Assembly: GCF_004795855.1 (NCBI RefSeq)
Contig: NZ_CP039252.1
Span: 3,100,001 to 3,164,000 of the forward strand
Direction of reading: 5' to 3'
DNA: 64,000 bases
DNA from: Hydrogenophaga sp. PAMC20947
Lineage (GTDB): Bacteria > Pseudomonadota > Gammaproteobacteria > Burkholderiales > Burkholderiaceae_C
The notes under the pieces were generated by a model. That model made no database searches. It saw only the letters and a list, made by a program, of their open reading frames with translations, and was not told the DNA's origin. This document shows positions 1 through 10,338 of this stretch, in pieces (positions within the stretch are counted from its first letter, which is position 1; each line of letters begins with the position of its first letter). A program made the position numbers and the translations under genes.

Positions 1-1242
1 CGCCAGCGCTTCAGAGCGGGTGGCGCCATGCACGATGAGCTTGGCGACCATGGAGTCGTAGAAAGGGCTGATGGCGTCGCCTTCGCGCACACCGTCGTCC
101 ACACGAACGGCGCCCCGCTCAAATGTGCTGCACGCAGGCTTGCGGTAGACATCAAGCCGGCCGGTGGCAGGCAGGAACTGGTTGTCGGGCGTTTCAGCGC
201 AGATGCGGGCCTCGATGGCATGGCCCTGGATGCGCAGCGCTTCCTGTTTCAGCGGCAGCGGCTCGCCCGAAGCCACACGCAATTGCCACTCCACCAGGTC
301 AAGCCCTGTGATGGCTTCGGTGACGGGGTGCTCCACCTGCAAGCGGGTATTCATTTCCATGAAGAAAAACTTCATGTCTTCCGGTTTTTCGTAGCCACCA
401 GGCTGCTCAACAATGAATTCCACCGTGCCAGCGCCCACGTAGTTCACAGCCTGGGCCGCCGCCACCGCCGCCGCACCCATTTCGGCGCGCAGCTTGTCCG
501 TCATGCCGGGTGCAGGCGCCTCTTCCAGCACTTTCTGGTGGCGGCGCTGCACCGAGCAGTCGCGCTCAAACAGGTAAACACAATTGCCGTGGGTGTCACC
601 AAACACCTGGATCTCGATGTGGCGCGGGCGCTGCACGTATTTTTCAACCAGCACCGCATCGCTGCCAAAGCTGTTGCGCGCCTCGCGCTGGCAACTGGCC
701 AGCGCCGCCGCAAAATCTTCGGCTTTGTCTACCGCTCGCATGCCCTTGCCACCACCACCAGCGCTGGCCTTGATGAGCACGGGATACCCTATTGCGTCGG
801 CCTCGCGCTGCAGCAGGGCCGGGTCCTGGTCGGCACCGTGGTAACCCGGCACCAGCGGAACGCCCGCCTTTTCCATCAGGCGTTTCGATTCGGCCTTCAG
901 CCCCATCGCCAGAATGGCCGACGAAGGTGGGCCAATGAACACCAGGCCGGCCTGGGCGCAGGCATCGGCAAAAGCATCGTTTTCGCTCAGGAAACCATAG
1001 CCCGGGTGCACGGCTTGTGCCCCCGTGTCTTTCGCCGCCTGCAAGATGCGCTCCCATTGCAGGTAACTGTCCTTGGGCGCGCTGCCGCCAATGTGCACCG
1101 CTTCGTCACACGCGGCCACATGTTTGGCGTTGGCATCGGCGTCGGAATACACAGCCACGGTGCGCACACCCATGCGCCGGGCGGTGGCAGCCACACGGCA
1201 AGCGATCTCACCACGATTGGCAATCAGAATTTTTTTGAACAT
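1..1242 (-). CDS. mccA: Methylcrotonyl-CoA carboxylase biotin-carboxylase (alpha) subunit, 3' part outside window
   Basis: This is the ATP-dependent biotin carboxylase half of an acyl-CoA carboxylase. The first 414 codons are visible; the C-terminal biotin-carrier domain would lie beyond the left edge. The N-terminus begins [17 protein letters not shown], as in the family. The ATP-grasp glycine loop GGGGKGM lies at about residues 162-168, and [14 protein letters not shown] and [14 protein letters not shown] are both present. The ATG overlaps the upstream stop by one base (TGATG), so translation is probably coupled. Substrate assignment to 3-methylcrotonyl-CoA is an inference from the neighbouring carboxyltransferase and hydratase; propionyl-CoA or geranyl-CoA carboxylase subunits look alike. 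Confidence 0.88.
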   Translation of the reverse strand, partial: MFKKILIANRGEIACRVAATARRMGVRTVAVYSDADANAKHVAACDEAVHIGGSAPKDSYLQWERILQAAKDTGAQAVHPGYGFLSENDAFADACAQAGLVFIGPPSSAILAMGLKAESKRLMEKAGVPLVPGYHGADQDPALLQREADAIGYPVLIKASAGGGGKGMRAVDKAEDFAAALASCQREARNSFGSDAVLVEKYVQRPRHIEIQVFGDTHGNCVYLFERDCSVQRRHQKVLEEAPAPGMTDKLRAEMGAAAVAAAQAVNYVGAGTVEFIVEQPGGYEKPEDMKFFFMEMNTRLQVEHPVTEAITGLDLVEWQLRVASGEPLPLKQEALRIQGHAIEARICAETPDNQFLPATGRLDVYRKPACSTFERGAVRVDDGVREGDAISPFYDSMVAKLIVHGATRSEALA

Positions 1243-1973
1243 CAGGCTTCCTTAGGCGCAGCAGAAAACAAAGCGCTCATGCGGCGGAACACCACGCGCA
1301 AGAACTTGAATAACATCCAGGTCACGATCCACATCAACACCACCGCGATCACCAGCAAGATGCCGAAGGCCACCGGGTGGTTGGTGGCCAGCCAGACGGC
1401 CCCGACCACCATGCCGTCTTCCAACAGGCTCATGCCAATGTTGGTGAAGGGCTCGGGTGAGGTGTTGATGGCCGCGCGGGTGGTGGTTTTGGCGGCTTGC
1501 GACGTGGCGGCCAGACCGCCACCGAGCAAGGCGCCCACCAGTGCCATGGTGCCGCCATCGGCACCCAGCGCACCGGCGGCCAGGGCCGCTCCGGCGGGGA
1601 TGCGGATCACGCTGTTGAGCATGTCCCACAACGAATCCAGGCCCGGGATCTTGTCGGCGAAAAATTCCATGAACAGCATGAAACCACTGCCCGCCAGCAT
1701 GGCCGGGTGCTGCAGCACATGCAGCCCTTCAGGAAGCGGAATCCAGCCCATCGAACCCGACAAGCCCACCAGAAACACCACAGCGTACAGCCGGAAACCA
1801 CTGGCCCAGCCCAGCGCCGCAGCGAGTGCGAACAAACCGGGCATGTCGAGTTGCCCAGCGGCCGCGCTCACCCCCGAGGCCACTTGTTCGCCCACGTCGT
1901 TGACCGCACCGGTGCCCACGTGCAGGCCCATGCCGTGCAGCGCGTTGACGATGGAAGTCCAGAGTGTGTCCAT
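1242..1973 (-). CDS. DUF4126 family membrane protein
   Basis: This 243-residue protein has several hydrophobic segments (roughly residues 45-75, 85-105, 125-160 and 200-230) and small-residue-rich stretches such as [16 protein letters not shown], as in DUF4126 proteins. The function of that family is unknown. It sits between the enoyl-CoA hydratase and mccA, and its TGA stop shares one base with the mccA start, so it is part of the leucine-type operon. The gap to the upstream hydratase gene is 26 bases. DUF4126 genes appear often in such clusters; a role as a transporter or membrane partner is only a guess. Confidence 0.75.
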   Translation of the reverse strand: MDTLWTSIVNALHGMGLHVGTGAVNDVGEQVASGVSAAAGQLDMPGLFALAAALGWASGFRLYAVVFLVGLSGSMGWIPLPEGLHVLQHPAMLAGSGFMLFMEFFADKIPGLDSLWDMLNSVIRIPAGAALAAGALGADGGTMALVGALLGGGLAATSQAAKTTTRAAINTSPEPFTNIGMSLLEDGMVVGAVWLATNHPVAFGILLVIAVVLMWIVTWMLFKFLRVVFRRMSALFSAAPKEA

Positions 1974-1999
1974 GGGAGGCGGGCTTTACCGGTGAATCT

Positions 2000-2785
2000 T
2001 CAGCGATCGAGCCAGGCGGGCTTGCGCTTCTGAAGGAAAGACATCACGCCCTCGCGCCCCTCTTCGCTGGCGCGGATGTCGGCGATGCCGGCCACTGTAG
2101 ACGCGATCAACGAATCGCTGATCTCGCGCTCGGCCACGTCATGCACCAACTGCTTGCAGGCACGCACGGCGTTGGGGCTGGCGCTGGTGAGCGCCTTGAG
2201 CAACTCATCCACTTTGGCGTCGAGCGCATCAGCGGCCACCACTTCGTGCACGAAGCCGATGCGGTGGGCCTCTTGGGCGCTGAAGCGTTCGGCGGTGAGG
2301 AAATAGCGGTGGGCCGCACGCGCGCCCATGGCACGGATCACATAGGGGCTGATGGTGGCCGGGATCAAGCCCAGCTTCACTTCACTCAGGCAGTAGTTGG
2401 CGCTGTCCACGCTCACCGCCATGTCACATGCGGCGACCAGTCCCATGCCACCGGCATACACATCGCCTTGCACACGCGCAATGGTGGGCTTGGGGCATTC
2501 GTACATCACGCGCAGCATCTCGGCCAGCTTGGCGGCATCGGCGAGGTTTTCTTCGCGCGTGTAGTCGGCCATGCGGCGCATCCAGTTCAGATCGGCGCCG
2601 GCACAAAAGGCCGGGCCTTCAGAAGCCAACACGATCGCGCGTACCGCATCTTGAGCGCTCAGCTCCACAAACGCAGCGGTGAGCCCGGCGATGACTTCGT
2701 CGTTGAACGCGTTGCGGATTTCGGGCCGGCACAAGGTGATGCGGGCCACAGTGCCCGAGGTTTCTATGCGAAGCGCTTGGCTCAT
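2000..2785 (-). CDS. Enoyl-CoA hydratase/isomerase, probable methylglutaconyl-CoA hydratase
   Basis: This 261-residue protein of the crotonase superfamily shows the oxyanion-hole segments GPAFCAGADLNWM (about residues 55-67) and YAGGMGLVAACD (about 110-121). Because it lies between the two methylcrotonyl-CoA carboxylase subunits it is probably LiuC-like, hydrating 3-methylglutaconyl-CoA to HMG-CoA in leucine degradation; the family alone cannot prove this substrate. Its ATG overlaps the stop of the DinB gene by four bases (ATGA). HMG-CoA lyase, the next step, is not in the window and could lie past the left edge. Confidence 0.82.
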   Translation of the reverse strand: MSQALRIETSGTVARITLCRPEIRNAFNDEVIAGLTAAFVELSAQDAVRAIVLASEGPAFCAGADLNWMRRMADYTREENLADAAKLAEMLRVMYECPKPTIARVQGDVYAGGMGLVAACDMAVSVDSANYCLSEVKLGLIPATISPYVIRAMGARAAHRYFLTAERFSAQEAHRIGFVHEVVAADALDAKVDELLKALTSASPNAVRACKQLVHDVAEREISDSLIASTVAGIADIRASEEGREGVMSFLQKRKPAWLDR

Positions 2786-3309
2786 GATGGTGAATTCTCT
2801 GCGGTAGATTCGTCGTGCAGGAGGTAGGCAAAGTCCAACTCAGGCCCGGCATGGCCCAAAGCGGTCAATGCGGCCGTGATTTGGCCCCGATGGTGCGTGC
2901 CATGGTTGAACACATGGGCCAGCGTGGCCGCAAACGGCAAAGAGACGGGTACACCCTTCATCGTGGTGTAGTCCAGCGCCTGGTCAAACCGCGCCGCGGG
3001 CCAACCGGCGATCAGCGGCGCCCAGTTGGCAGCGCCATCCAAAAGCGTCTGCGCCAATCGCTGGCGATCGGGCTCGGCTTCCATGTCCAAAGTCACACCC
3101 TCTGGCGTCACCCCCTGAGCGAACCGGGCGTACCAGATCTGGTGTTCGCCCACCAGCAGGTGGTTCAGCGTGCCATGGATGCTTTTGAAAAACAGGCCAA
3201 CGTCGCGCCGGTACTCGACCTCGGGAACGGGCGCCAGCGCCTTGAGCAAGCGAGCCGTGGCCCACACGTTGTAGCGCGCAAGACTGGCGAAATGGGCATG
3301 TGCATCCAT
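2782..3309 (-). CDS. DinB family protein
   Basis: This 175-residue four-helix-bundle protein belongs to the DinB/YfiT metalloenzyme family. Probable metal ligands are in HGTLNHLLVGE (about residues 45-55) and in HVFNHGTHHRGQ (about 135-146), the classic DinB histidine triad. DinB proteins include thiol-dependent S-transferases such as mycothiol or glutathione enzymes, but no specific activity can be assigned. I chose the start at 3309 because GGGAGGAACCACC immediately precedes that ATG; a longer frame to 3348 would overlap mccB. The stop overlaps the hydratase start (ATGA), so it is inside the carboxylase operon. Confidence 0.82.
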   Translation of the reverse strand: MDAHAHFASLARYNVWATARLLKALAPVPEVEYRRDVGLFFKSIHGTLNHLLVGEHQIWYARFAQGVTPEGVTLDMEAEPDRQRLAQTLLDGAANWAPLIAGWPAARFDQALDYTTMKGVPVSLPFAATLAHVFNHGTHHRGQITAALTALGHAGPELDFAYLLHDESTAENSPS

Positions 3310-3328
3310 GGTGGTTCCTCCCTGGGGC

Positions 3329-4951
3329 TTACATGCGGAACAAGCCAAACTTGGTCTCGGGAATCGGCGCGTTCAACGAAGCGGAAAGCCCCAGCGCCAG
3401 TACGCGGCGCGTGTCGGCCGGATCGATCACACCGTCGTCCCACAGGCGTGCCGTGGCGAAGTAGGGGTGGCCTTGCACCTCGTACTGCTCCTTGATCGGC
3501 GCCTTGAATGCGGCCTCTTCTTCGGCGCTCCATTGCCCGCCTTTGCGCTCAATGCCATCGCGCTTCACAGTGGCCAGCACGCTCGCTGCCTGCTCGCCGC
3601 CCATGACCGAGATGCGCGCGTTGGGCCACATCCAGAGAAAGCGCGGCGAAAAGGCGCGGCCGCACATACCGTAGTTGCCAGCGCCGAAACTGCCGCCGAT
3701 GATGACAGTGAATTTCGGCACGGCGGCGGTGGCCACGGCGGTCACCATCTTGGCGCCGTTGCGTGCGATGCCTTCGTTCTCGTATTTGCGGCCGACCATG
3801 AAGCCGGTGATGTTCTGCAGGAACACCAGGGGAATCTTGCGCTGGCAGCACAGCTCGATGAAGTGCGCGCCCTTGAGCGCCGACTCGCTGAACAAAATGC
3901 CGTTGTTGGCGATGATGCCCACGGGCATGCCTTCGATGCGCGAGAAGCCGCAGATCAGCGTGGTACCGAAACGCGACTTGAACTCGTCGAACTCGGAGCC
4001 ATCGACGATGCGGGCGATGATTTCACGCACATCAAACGGCTTGCGGGTGTCGGTGGGGATCACGCCATACAGCTCTTCGGCAGGGTACTTGGGCGCCACC
4101 GGATCAATGGTGGCGATGGGCGGCGTCTTGCGCGCGTTGAGGTTTTTCACCGCCTGGCGGGCCAGCGCAATGGCGTGCAAATCGTTTTGTGCCAGGTGAT
4201 CGGCCACGCCCGAGAGGCGGGTGTGCACATCGCCGCCGCCCAGGTCTTCGGCCGTCACCACTTCGCCCGTGGCGGCTTTCACCAGCGGCGGGCCGCCCAG
4301 AAAAATCGTGCCCTGGTTTTTCACGATGATGGTTTCATCGCTCATGGCAGGCACATAGGCGCCGCCCGCCGTGCACGAACCCATGACCACGGCGATCTGG
4401 GCGATGCCCTGCGCACTCATGTTGGCCTGGTTGAAGAAGATGCGGCCGAAGTGGTCGCGATCGGGGAACACTTCGTCTTGATTCGGCAGGTTGGCACCGC
4501 CCGAGTCCACCAGGTAGATACACGGCAAGTCGTTCTGTTGCGCCACTTCCTGCGCGCGCAGGTGCTTCTTCACCGTGAGTGGGTAGTAGGTGCCGCCCTT
4601 CACCGTGGCGTCGTTGCAAACGATCATGCAGTCCACACCACTCACCCGACCTACGCCCACAATCACGCCAGCGCACGGTGCGCTGTCGCTGCCATCGCGG
4701 TCGGGGTACATGCCCAATGCCGCCAATGGGCTCAGCTCCAGAAACGGCGTGCCGGGATCAAGCAGCATCTGCACGCGGTCACGCGGCAACAGCTTGCCGC
4801 GGCCGGTGTGCTTGGCGCGCGCAGCCTCACCACCGCCCAGGGTTGCTTTCTCGATCTGGGCTTTCAGATCGTCCACCACCGTGCGCATGGCGGCGGCATT
4901 GGCCTGAAAATCGGCAGAGCGGGCGTTGAGTTGGGTTTCGAGAATGGTCAT
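3329..4951 (-). CDS. mccB: Methylcrotonyl-CoA carboxylase carboxyltransferase (beta) subunit
   Basis: This 540-residue carboxyltransferase transfers CO2 from carboxybiotin to 3-methylcrotonyl-CoA. The length matches MCC beta subunits. It carries [18 protein letters not shown] (about residues 146-163), [18 protein letters not shown] (about 192-209) and, in the C-terminal crotonase half, [11 protein letters not shown] and [16 protein letters not shown], typical oxyanion-stabilising regions of this family. Together with mccA and the hydratase it defines the leucine/isovalerate pathway module. It is followed by the DinB gene after 19 bases. No LiuR-like palindrome is seen in the 232 bases upstream. 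Confidence 0.92.
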   Translation of the reverse strand: MTILETQLNARSADFQANAAAMRTVVDDLKAQIEKATLGGGEAARAKHTGRGKLLPRDRVQMLLDPGTPFLELSPLAALGMYPDRDGSDSAPCAGVIVGVGRVSGVDCMIVCNDATVKGGTYYPLTVKKHLRAQEVAQQNDLPCIYLVDSGGANLPNQDEVFPDRDHFGRIFFNQANMSAQGIAQIAVVMGSCTAGGAYVPAMSDETIIVKNQGTIFLGGPPLVKAATGEVVTAEDLGGGDVHTRLSGVADHLAQNDLHAIALARQAVKNLNARKTPPIATIDPVAPKYPAEELYGVIPTDTRKPFDVREIIARIVDGSEFDEFKSRFGTTLICGFSRIEGMPVGIIANNGILFSESALKGAHFIELCCQRKIPLVFLQNITGFMVGRKYENEGIARNGAKMVTAVATAAVPKFTVIIGGSFGAGNYGMCGRAFSPRFLWMWPNARISVMGGEQAASVLATVKRDGIERKGGQWSAEEEAAFKAPIKEQYEVQGHPYFATARLWDDGVIDPADTRRVLALGLSASLNAPIPETKFGLFRM

Positions 4952-5026
4952 TTGAATTTTTCCAGGGTTCAGCGGATCACTGCGCCTTCAGCGCGCCACA
5001 AATACTAGCCAGCACACGCCGTGGAA

Positions 5027-5172
5027 CCGGCTTCGACGGGCCACCAGCGGGGTCCCCCGCAAAGGGGCCGAGGATCGCGGCTCCAAGCCTGTTCGCGCAG
5101 ACTTGGACAGTCCGAAGAGGCACGGCCTCTGGCAGTGTCTCGGCCTGCAAGGCGAGCGAAGCCGCGCAGGGG
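5027..5172. repeat. Dispersed intergenic repeat, copy A
   Basis: This segment between mccB and the acyl-CoA synthetase closely resembles 34215-34365. Shared words include GCGGCTCCAAGCCTG, then TTGGACAG, GAAGAGGCA, CGGCCTGCAAGGC and a GCGCGGGG-like tail in the same order. A GC-rich CCCCC...GGGG core could form a hairpin. Like the other copies it lies just 3' of a minus-strand stop codon, so it may be a transcript-end element. I know no named family for it. Confidence 0.6.
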
Positions 5173-5183
5173 ATTTTCACAGC

Positions 5184-6932
5184 TCATGCGGTTCGGTCTT
5201 CGGCCAAACCCAGCTGTTCTTTCATCGCATCGCGAATCTTGAACTTCTGGATCTTGCCGGTCACGGTCATCGGGAAATCGGACACGAAACGAATGTAACG
5301 CGGCACCTTGTAGTGGGCGATCTTGCCTTTGCAGAATTCGCGCAACACCTCGTCGGTCAGCGTCTGCCCAGGCTTGATCACCACCCAGGCGCACAACTCT
5401 TCGCCATACTTCACATCGGGCACGCCCACCACCTGCACATCTTGCACGGCCGGGTGGCGGTAAAGGAATTCTTCGATTTCACGCGGGTAGATGTTTTCGC
5501 CACCGCGAATCACCATGTCTTTGATGCGACCAACGATGTTGACGTAGCCCTCGGTGTCCATGGTGGCGAGGTCGCCGGTGTGCATCCAGCCTTCGGCATC
5601 GATGGCCTCGGCCGTCTTGGCCGGGTCGTCCCAGTAACCATGCATCACCGAATAACCGCGTGTGCACAGCTCGCCACGCTCGCCCGGCATCACGATTTCG
5701 CCAGTCTCGGGGTGCACGATCTTCACCTCCAGGTGCGGCTGCACCTGGCCCACGGTCGCCACGCGCTTGTCCAGCGGCGTGTCGGTGCTGCTCTGGCAAC
5801 TGACCGGGCTGGTTTCGGTCATGCCGTAGGCGATGGTGATTTGAGACAAATGCATGTCGTCTACCACCCGCTGCATCACCGCCGTGGGGCACGGCGAGCC
5901 GGCCATGATGCCGGTGCGCAACGTGGACAGATCAAACTCCTTGAAGCGCGGGTGGTCCAGCTCAGCGATGAACATCGTCGGCACGCCGTGCAGGCCGGTG
6001 CATTTTTCGTCTTGCACCGTCTGCAACACGGAGAGCGGGTCAAAGGCGTCGCACGGGTAAACGATGGTGGAGCCGTGCGTGAGGCAGGCCAGGTTGCCCA
6101 GCACCATCCCAAAGCAGTGGTACAGCGGCACCGGAATGCACAACCGGTCGGCCGGCGTGAGCTTCATGCACTCGCCATTGAAAAAGCCGTTGTTCAGGAT
6201 GTTGCGGTGCGTCAGCGTGGCGCCCTTGGGGAAACCGGTGGTGCCGCTGGTGAACTGGATGTTGATCGGGTCGGTGGGTTTCAGCTGGGCCGCCGCCTCG
6301 GCCACGCGCGGATCGCTGGCGTCGCCCCGCGCCAGCAGGCTGGAAAAACGCATCAACCCGGGCTCGTCGTCACCCTGCCCCGCCACATCGATCCACACCA
6401 CTGTGTGCAGATGCGGGAGCTGCTGCGCTTCCAGACGGCCTGGTTCGCCGTGTTTCCACTCGGGCGCCAGCTCGCGCAACATGCCCAGGTAATCGCTGCT
6501 CTTGAAGCGCGGCATGGTCACCAGCAGCTTGCAGTCGACCTTGTTGAGCGCGTACTCCACCTCGCTGGTGCGGTAGGCCGGGTTGATGTTCACCAGAATC
6601 AGGCCCACTTCGGCCGTGGCCAGCTGCATCAGCACCCATTCCGTGTTGTTGTGCGACCAGATCGCCACGCGGTCGCCGGGCACCAGGCCCAGGCCGAGCA
6701 AGGCGCTCGCCAGGCGGCGGGCCTCGGTCTGCAGCGCGCTGTAAGTGAGCCGCTGCCCCTGGTGCACACTGACCAGCGCCTCGTGGTCGGGCTGGCGCTT
6801 CACCATGGCGTCGAAACAGGCGCCCAGGGTCAACTCGATCAGCGGCACATCGGTGGCGCCTCGGGCCATGCTCGTTGAGAGCGGGGCGGCGTGGGTGGTC
6901 GTCGCGGCGGTGGAACGGTTGGCTTCGGTCAC
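5184..6932 (-). CDS. AMP-binding acyl-CoA synthetase
   Basis: This 582-residue member of the ANL superfamily activates a carboxylic acid to its CoA thioester with ATP. The phosphate-binding loop [11 protein letters not shown] is at about residues 236-246, with [25 protein letters not shown] and the C-terminal [20 protein letters not shown] motif. Position at the head of the mcc operon suggests a branched or medium-chain acid such as isovalerate or methylcrotonate, but long-chain substrates are also possible. It is divergent from an AraC-type regulator across 143 bases, the likely control region. Confidence 0.88.
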   Translation of the reverse strand: MTEANRSTAATTTHAAPLSTSMARGATDVPLIELTLGACFDAMVKRQPDHEALVSVHQGQRLTYSALQTEARRLASALLGLGLVPGDRVAIWSHNNTEWVLMQLATAEVGLILVNINPAYRTSEVEYALNKVDCKLLVTMPRFKSSDYLGMLRELAPEWKHGEPGRLEAQQLPHLHTVVWIDVAGQGDDEPGLMRFSSLLARGDASDPRVAEAAAQLKPTDPINIQFTSGTTGFPKGATLTHRNILNNGFFNGECMKLTPADRLCIPVPLYHCFGMVLGNLACLTHGSTIVYPCDAFDPLSVLQTVQDEKCTGLHGVPTMFIAELDHPRFKEFDLSTLRTGIMAGSPCPTAVMQRVVDDMHLSQITIAYGMTETSPVSCQSSTDTPLDKRVATVGQVQPHLEVKIVHPETGEIVMPGERGELCTRGYSVMHGYWDDPAKTAEAIDAEGWMHTGDLATMDTEGYVNIVGRIKDMVIRGGENIYPREIEEFLYRHPAVQDVQVVGVPDVKYGEELCAWVVIKPGQTLTDEVLREFCKGKIAHYKVPRYIRFVSDFPMTVTGKIQKFKIRDAMKEQLGLAEDRTA

Positions 6933-7075
6933 AGCGGGTCTCCTCTACTGACGGTGCTTAAAAGCAGCCTGCATGAAACCATGACCGGCCGCAACCCTGC
7001 AAGCTTAGGCGCCGCTTGCGATCTTGGGCGGCCAGATGGGTTGCAAATCGCGCCACATATCTGCACACTCCCTGA

Positions 7076-8119
7076 ATGCCCTTATCGCGCTCCGCCTCCA
7101 GCCTACGATCTGCCCCCGCCTTAACCCCGATGGCATTTGTGGCTGCCATGGCCAGAGCCTACGCGACACGGGGCCTGAATCCGGCCGGCGCCTTGGCCTT
7201 GGCACAAATCGCGCCAGATCAAGTCAACAACCCCGAAGCCCGCATCACCGCCGCCCAGATGGAAGCCATCTCAGACGCTGCCATGCGCGAACTGAACGAC
7301 GAGGCCCTGGGCTGCTTTCGGCGCGCCTTGCCTTGGGGCAGCTACGGCATGCTGGCCCGTGCCTCGCTCTCGGCTCCAACACTGGGCCTGGCACTCAAAC
7401 GCTGGTGCCGCCACCACGGGCTGCTGACCGACGACGTCAAACTCAGCATTCAAGCAGACGAAGCCACATCCACCGCCCGCATCGAGCTGCGCGCCGCCCA
7501 CACCAGCCCGGCCCAGCCCGGCGAGTTTGGTGTGGTCTCGGTACTGCGCAACATCCTGGGCTTCGCCTGCTGGCTGGTGGACTCGCGCATTCCGCTGCTG
7601 GGCGCCCAGTTTCCATTTGAGGCGCCCAGCCATGTGGCGTCGTACCAGGTGTTGTTTGATGGCCCCAGCAGCTTCGGCCAAAGCCATGCCGCCCTGGTGT
7701 TCGACGCACGCTACCTCGCCCTGCCCATTCGGCGCGACGAAGCCGCCATGAACCAGATGCTGCAACACGCGCTGCCGCTCACCGTGCTCGCCTACCGCCG
7801 CGACCGCCTGCTGGTGCAACGCGTGCGCCAAGCGCTGTTGGCACAGCCCGAAGCCACCCGCAACGCCGAAGAACTCGCCGCCCTGCTCAACCTCTCGCCC
7901 CGCAGCCTGCACCGCCATTTGTTAGACGAAGGCGCCACGCTGCAAGCATTAAAGGACGACGTGCGCCGCACCCGCGCCATGGAACTGCTGCAACGCAGCC
8001 AGCGGCCGATCAAACAAGTGGCCCAGGCCGTGGGGTTTCGCAATGAAAAGAGTTTTAGCCGGGCGTTCAAGGGCTGGACAGGGGTGTCGCCTGGGGAATG
8101 GCGGGGGGGAGGGCAATGA
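7076..8119 (+). CDS. AraC family transcriptional regulator
   Basis: This 347-residue regulator has an N-terminal ligand-binding-like domain of the arabinose-binding-2 type (about residues 20-210) and a C-terminal double helix-turn-helix (about 245-343). Conserved AraC features are LNLSPRSLHRHLLDEGATL and IKQVAQAVGFRNEKSFSRAFKGWTGVSPGEWR, split here by the linker. It is transcribed divergently from the acyl-CoA synthetase, so it probably controls the acid-activation/carboxylase operon. The start is not fixed: an ATG at 7076 is used here, but a downstream ATG at 7130 (MAFVAAMARAY) is also possible. Confidence 0.85.
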   Translation: MPLSRSASSLRSAPALTPMAFVAAMARAYATRGLNPAGALALAQIAPDQVNNPEARITAAQMEAISDAAMRELNDEALGCFRRALPWGSYGMLARASLSAPTLGLALKRWCRHHGLLTDDVKLSIQADEATSTARIELRAAHTSPAQPGEFGVVSVLRNILGFACWLVDSRIPLLGAQFPFEAPSHVASYQVLFDGPSSFGQSHAALVFDARYLALPIRRDEAAMNQMLQHALPLTVLAYRRDRLLVQRVRQALLAQPEATRNAEELAALLNLSPRSLHRHLLDEGATLQALKDDVRRTRAMELLQRSQRPIKQVAQAVGFRNEKSFSRAFKGWTGVSPGEWRGGGQ

Positions 8120-8312
8120 AGGGATATCTGCTTCCGACCCATTGCTGATGCAGTTCGCGGGAAATTGGGTGCCGTGAAGCTGCCATTCAACGAGCGGTAC
8201 CATAAACGCCTGTGGCGACGTCACCAGGCACCAGGTGGAAATCGCTGGAGCCGCGGATTGGTCGTGAAATGCGGCTGGTACATCAACTCGAACCGGTGAA
8301 AGGGCATGCAAC

Positions 8313-8783
8313 ATGAACGGAACCAAGATCGCGGCCGGCGAGCTCGGCAGGCGGCTCTGCATTGCACTGGTTGCAGTCGCCGCTTTCCAGAGTGCAAAAG
8401 CAGATGAGATCCGCATCAAGATGCTGGATACCACCGCTTCAGGGCCTCTTGCCTTTGAGCCGGGCTTCGTGAAAGCCAAGGTCGGTGACACTATCATTTT
8501 CGAGCCAATGACAAAGGGAGGACATAGCTCGGTTTCCCTGCTGGTTCCTGCCGGAGCGCATGCTTGGTCCGGTGCGGCAGACAAGGAAATGCGCGTGACG
8601 CTGGACACGGATGGAATCTACCTCTATGCGTGCGTGGCGCACAAGATGATGGGGATGGTCGGAGTCATCCAGGTCGGCAAGCCGGTCAACCTGGAGGAGG
8701 CGAACAGGGCCGCCAGCATGGAGTCGGCGAAGTTCGTCATGAACAAGGACCGATTCGAAAAGGAGCTGGCCCAAGTCAAGTAG
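8313..8783 (+). CDS. Pseudoazurin (blue copper protein)
   Basis: This 156-residue periplasmic type-1 copper protein carries electrons, classically to nitrite reductase or other periplasmic acceptors. A signal peptide spans about residues 1-30 (cleavage after AKA). Copper ligands are visible: His71 (GGHSS), Cys107, His110 and Met115 in YACVAHKMMGMVGV; the Cys-His-Met spacing (+3, +5) matches pseudoazurins. A good ribosome site, GAAAGGG, precedes the ATG. No nitrite reductase or other obvious partner is adjacent, so it stands alone here. A stable inverted repeat follows at 8813-8844. Confidence 0.9.
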   Translation: MNGTKIAAGELGRRLCIALVAVAAFQSAKADEIRIKMLDTTASGPLAFEPGFVKAKVGDTIIFEPMTKGGHSSVSLLVPAGAHAWSGAADKEMRVTLDTDGIYLYACVAHKMMGMVGVIQVGKPVNLEEANRAASMESAKFVMNKDRFEKELAQVK

Positions 8784-9692
8784 CTGCGCTCCGCTGCATT
8801 GATGCCGAGCGACGGATCGCGACGCTGATGCGTTTCGCGATCCGCAGGTACCCTCGACAAACTCCGCCGACAGGTGTTGAAGTTGGGTACCCAAATGGCA
8901 CAGCAGCCAGCGCAACACTGTGACCAGCAGAACTGGGAAAACGACTCCTGACACTTCAGCTGAGGGCTGAGGGCTGAGGGGTGGATACGGCGGAGGCGTG
9001 TTTGAAGGCACCGTGGCGGAATAGAGGCTCCAGATCGATGCTGGGCGTGATCTGGATCAGATCAAACGTGATTGGCCCAGAGTCTGTGGACGCGAGGAAA
9101 GACACTCCGTTCTCCGTCACGTGTCCCCGTGTTTGCACGTTCTGGTGGCTTCCCCTGCTTGCTGCCCCAAGGGCGGGACAAACCAAGTCTGTCTGGAAGC
9201 TACTCGTGACCATCGACGGCTTCTGGCCGTACCACGACCTTCATACATGACAGCATGGGAACTGTCCCCGCATGGCCCGACCACGGGGACGCATGGCATG
9301 TGCCAATACCGACCTGATCACGTGATGAAAACAGTTGACGAGATGCTGAACCTTGCATTGCGGACTTCCGATCAGCGCCACCAAACCAGCGCATGGATTG
9401 AGCACGCCAACTCGCCCGAAGCATTTTTCACAATGTCGGCGGCGCTGTGGCAGGCGGTCGAACGGGCCGGCACGGCCAAGGGTGTCGACGATGACTTTAA
9501 GCGCCCGACTGCCCTCTGCACCGACAACATCGCAAACGGCTGCGCAACCAGGCGTGCCGACTGCGCAGGCTGATGAAAATGGCTCTCTTGTTTGGGGCGG
9601 CTCGCGCAACCGGCCCTGAGCTGGGTACACAGAGAGCCGCTGAGCGACGGCACGACGCTGCGGTCGCGGTCACGCCGATGATCAGCGCTTGA
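8784..9692. other. Gene-poor stretch with one weak ORF
   Basis: About 900 bases lie between pseudoazurin and cytochrome b561. It holds an inverted repeat at 8813-8844 with perfect outer arms CGGATCGCGA/TCGCGATCCG and no T-run after it, a 7-mer tandem repeat (TGAGGGC three times) at about 8962-8981, a 17-bp palindrome TGATCTG-GAT-CAGATCA at 9048-9064, and one weak ORF described separately. Composition is slightly less GC-rich than the genes around it, and it may contain decayed sequence. Confidence 0.5.
9325..9573 (+). CDS. Hypothetical small protein (weak)
   Basis: This possible 82-residue ORF begins MKTVDEMLNLALRTSDQRHQ. The first 50 residues look like ordinary soluble helical protein (HANSPEAFFTMSAALWQAVE), while the last 25, rich in Cys, Arg and Ala, look out of frame. 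A frameshift near 9490 would continue as a different basic sequence. It may be a decayed gene. No family was recognised and no strong ribosome site precedes the ATG. Confidence 0.25.
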   Translation: MKTVDEMLNLALRTSDQRHQTSAWIEHANSPEAFFTMSAALWQAVERAGTAKGVDDDFKRPTALCTDNIANGCATRRADCAG

Positions 9693-10256
9693 CTACCCCT
9701 TGGTTGCGCGGTCGCCTTTCGAGGTCGACCGCAGCATGCGCGACAAGGTGGCGTCTTTGTCGATGAAGTGGTGCTTCAGCGCGGCGGCAAAATGAATCAC
9801 CACGATGACGGCCAGCGCCTTGCCGAACAACCCGTGTACGCCGCCGCTGAACGACTGCAGCCATTCGATCTTGGCCTGCGCCGGGAGCGTAAACAGGCCG
9901 AAGACGGAAACAGCCCTGCCACCGAAAAGAGAGCCCACAAGACCCGACACGGGCATCACGACGACACCGGCCAGCAGCATCCAGTGAGCAAACTTCGACG
10001 CCATGTCTTGCCAGGCGGGCATGTTCGACGCGGGTGCCGGGAACCCTTTGAGCAGGCGCCAAGTCACGCGCCACAGGCCGAAGATCAAGATCAACACGCC
10101 GATGGCTTTGTGGATACCGATCAAAGGCCCTTTGGCCTCGCGCGCCAGGCCGCCAAACTCAAGATAGAGGCCGAACCCAAGCATCCCCATCATCGCGATG
10201 GCAATGACCCAGTGGTTGATGCGCGAGGTTGCGCCGTAGGTCAGTTCTTTTTCCAT
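9693..10256 (-). CDS. Cytochrome b561 family protein
   Basis: This 187-residue integral membrane diheme cytochrome of the CybB type has four predicted membrane helices (about residues 12-32, 44-65, 88-108 and 140-160). Candidate heme ligands are His15 (INHW), His49 (GIHKAIG), a histidine in KFAHWMLL and histidines in VIHFAAALKHHF. Such proteins move electrons between the quinone pool and periplasmic acceptors. It lies 82 bases downstream of the YHYH gene on the same strand, so they may be co-transcribed. Confidence 0.88.
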   Translation of the reverse strand: MEKELTYGATSRINHWVIAIAMMGMLGFGLYLEFGGLAREAKGPLIGIHKAIGVLILIFGLWRVTWRLLKGFPAPASNMPAWQDMASKFAHWMLLAGVVVMPVSGLVGSLFGGRAVSVFGLFTLPAQAKIEWLQSFSGGVHGLFGKALAVIVVIHFAAALKHHFIDKDATLSRMLRSTSKGDRATKG

Positions 10257-10338
10257 GCGGGTTTTCCTTTTTATGTATGAACCATGAGGTGCTTCGCGGC
10301 AACGGCGCGCGCCGTTCGGCGCGCCGCGGCGCCAAGCG

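Noticed and set aside
28..1995. Long plus-strand open frame opposite mccA and the DUF4126 gene (655 codons), with similar long frames at 5103-6878, 22573-24354 and 35770-37707
   Set aside because: They are antisense to well-identified genes, rich in His, Arg, Gly and Val in the manner of high-GC shadow frames, and resemble no protein family.
8813..8844. Inverted repeat after pseudoazurin as a terminator
   Set aside because: The stem is strong but no T-run follows, so it is recorded only as a structure within the gap.
9048..9064. 17-bp palindrome TGATCTG-GAT-CAGATCA
   Set aside because: Perfect but isolated, far from any supported gene start, with no second copy noticed.
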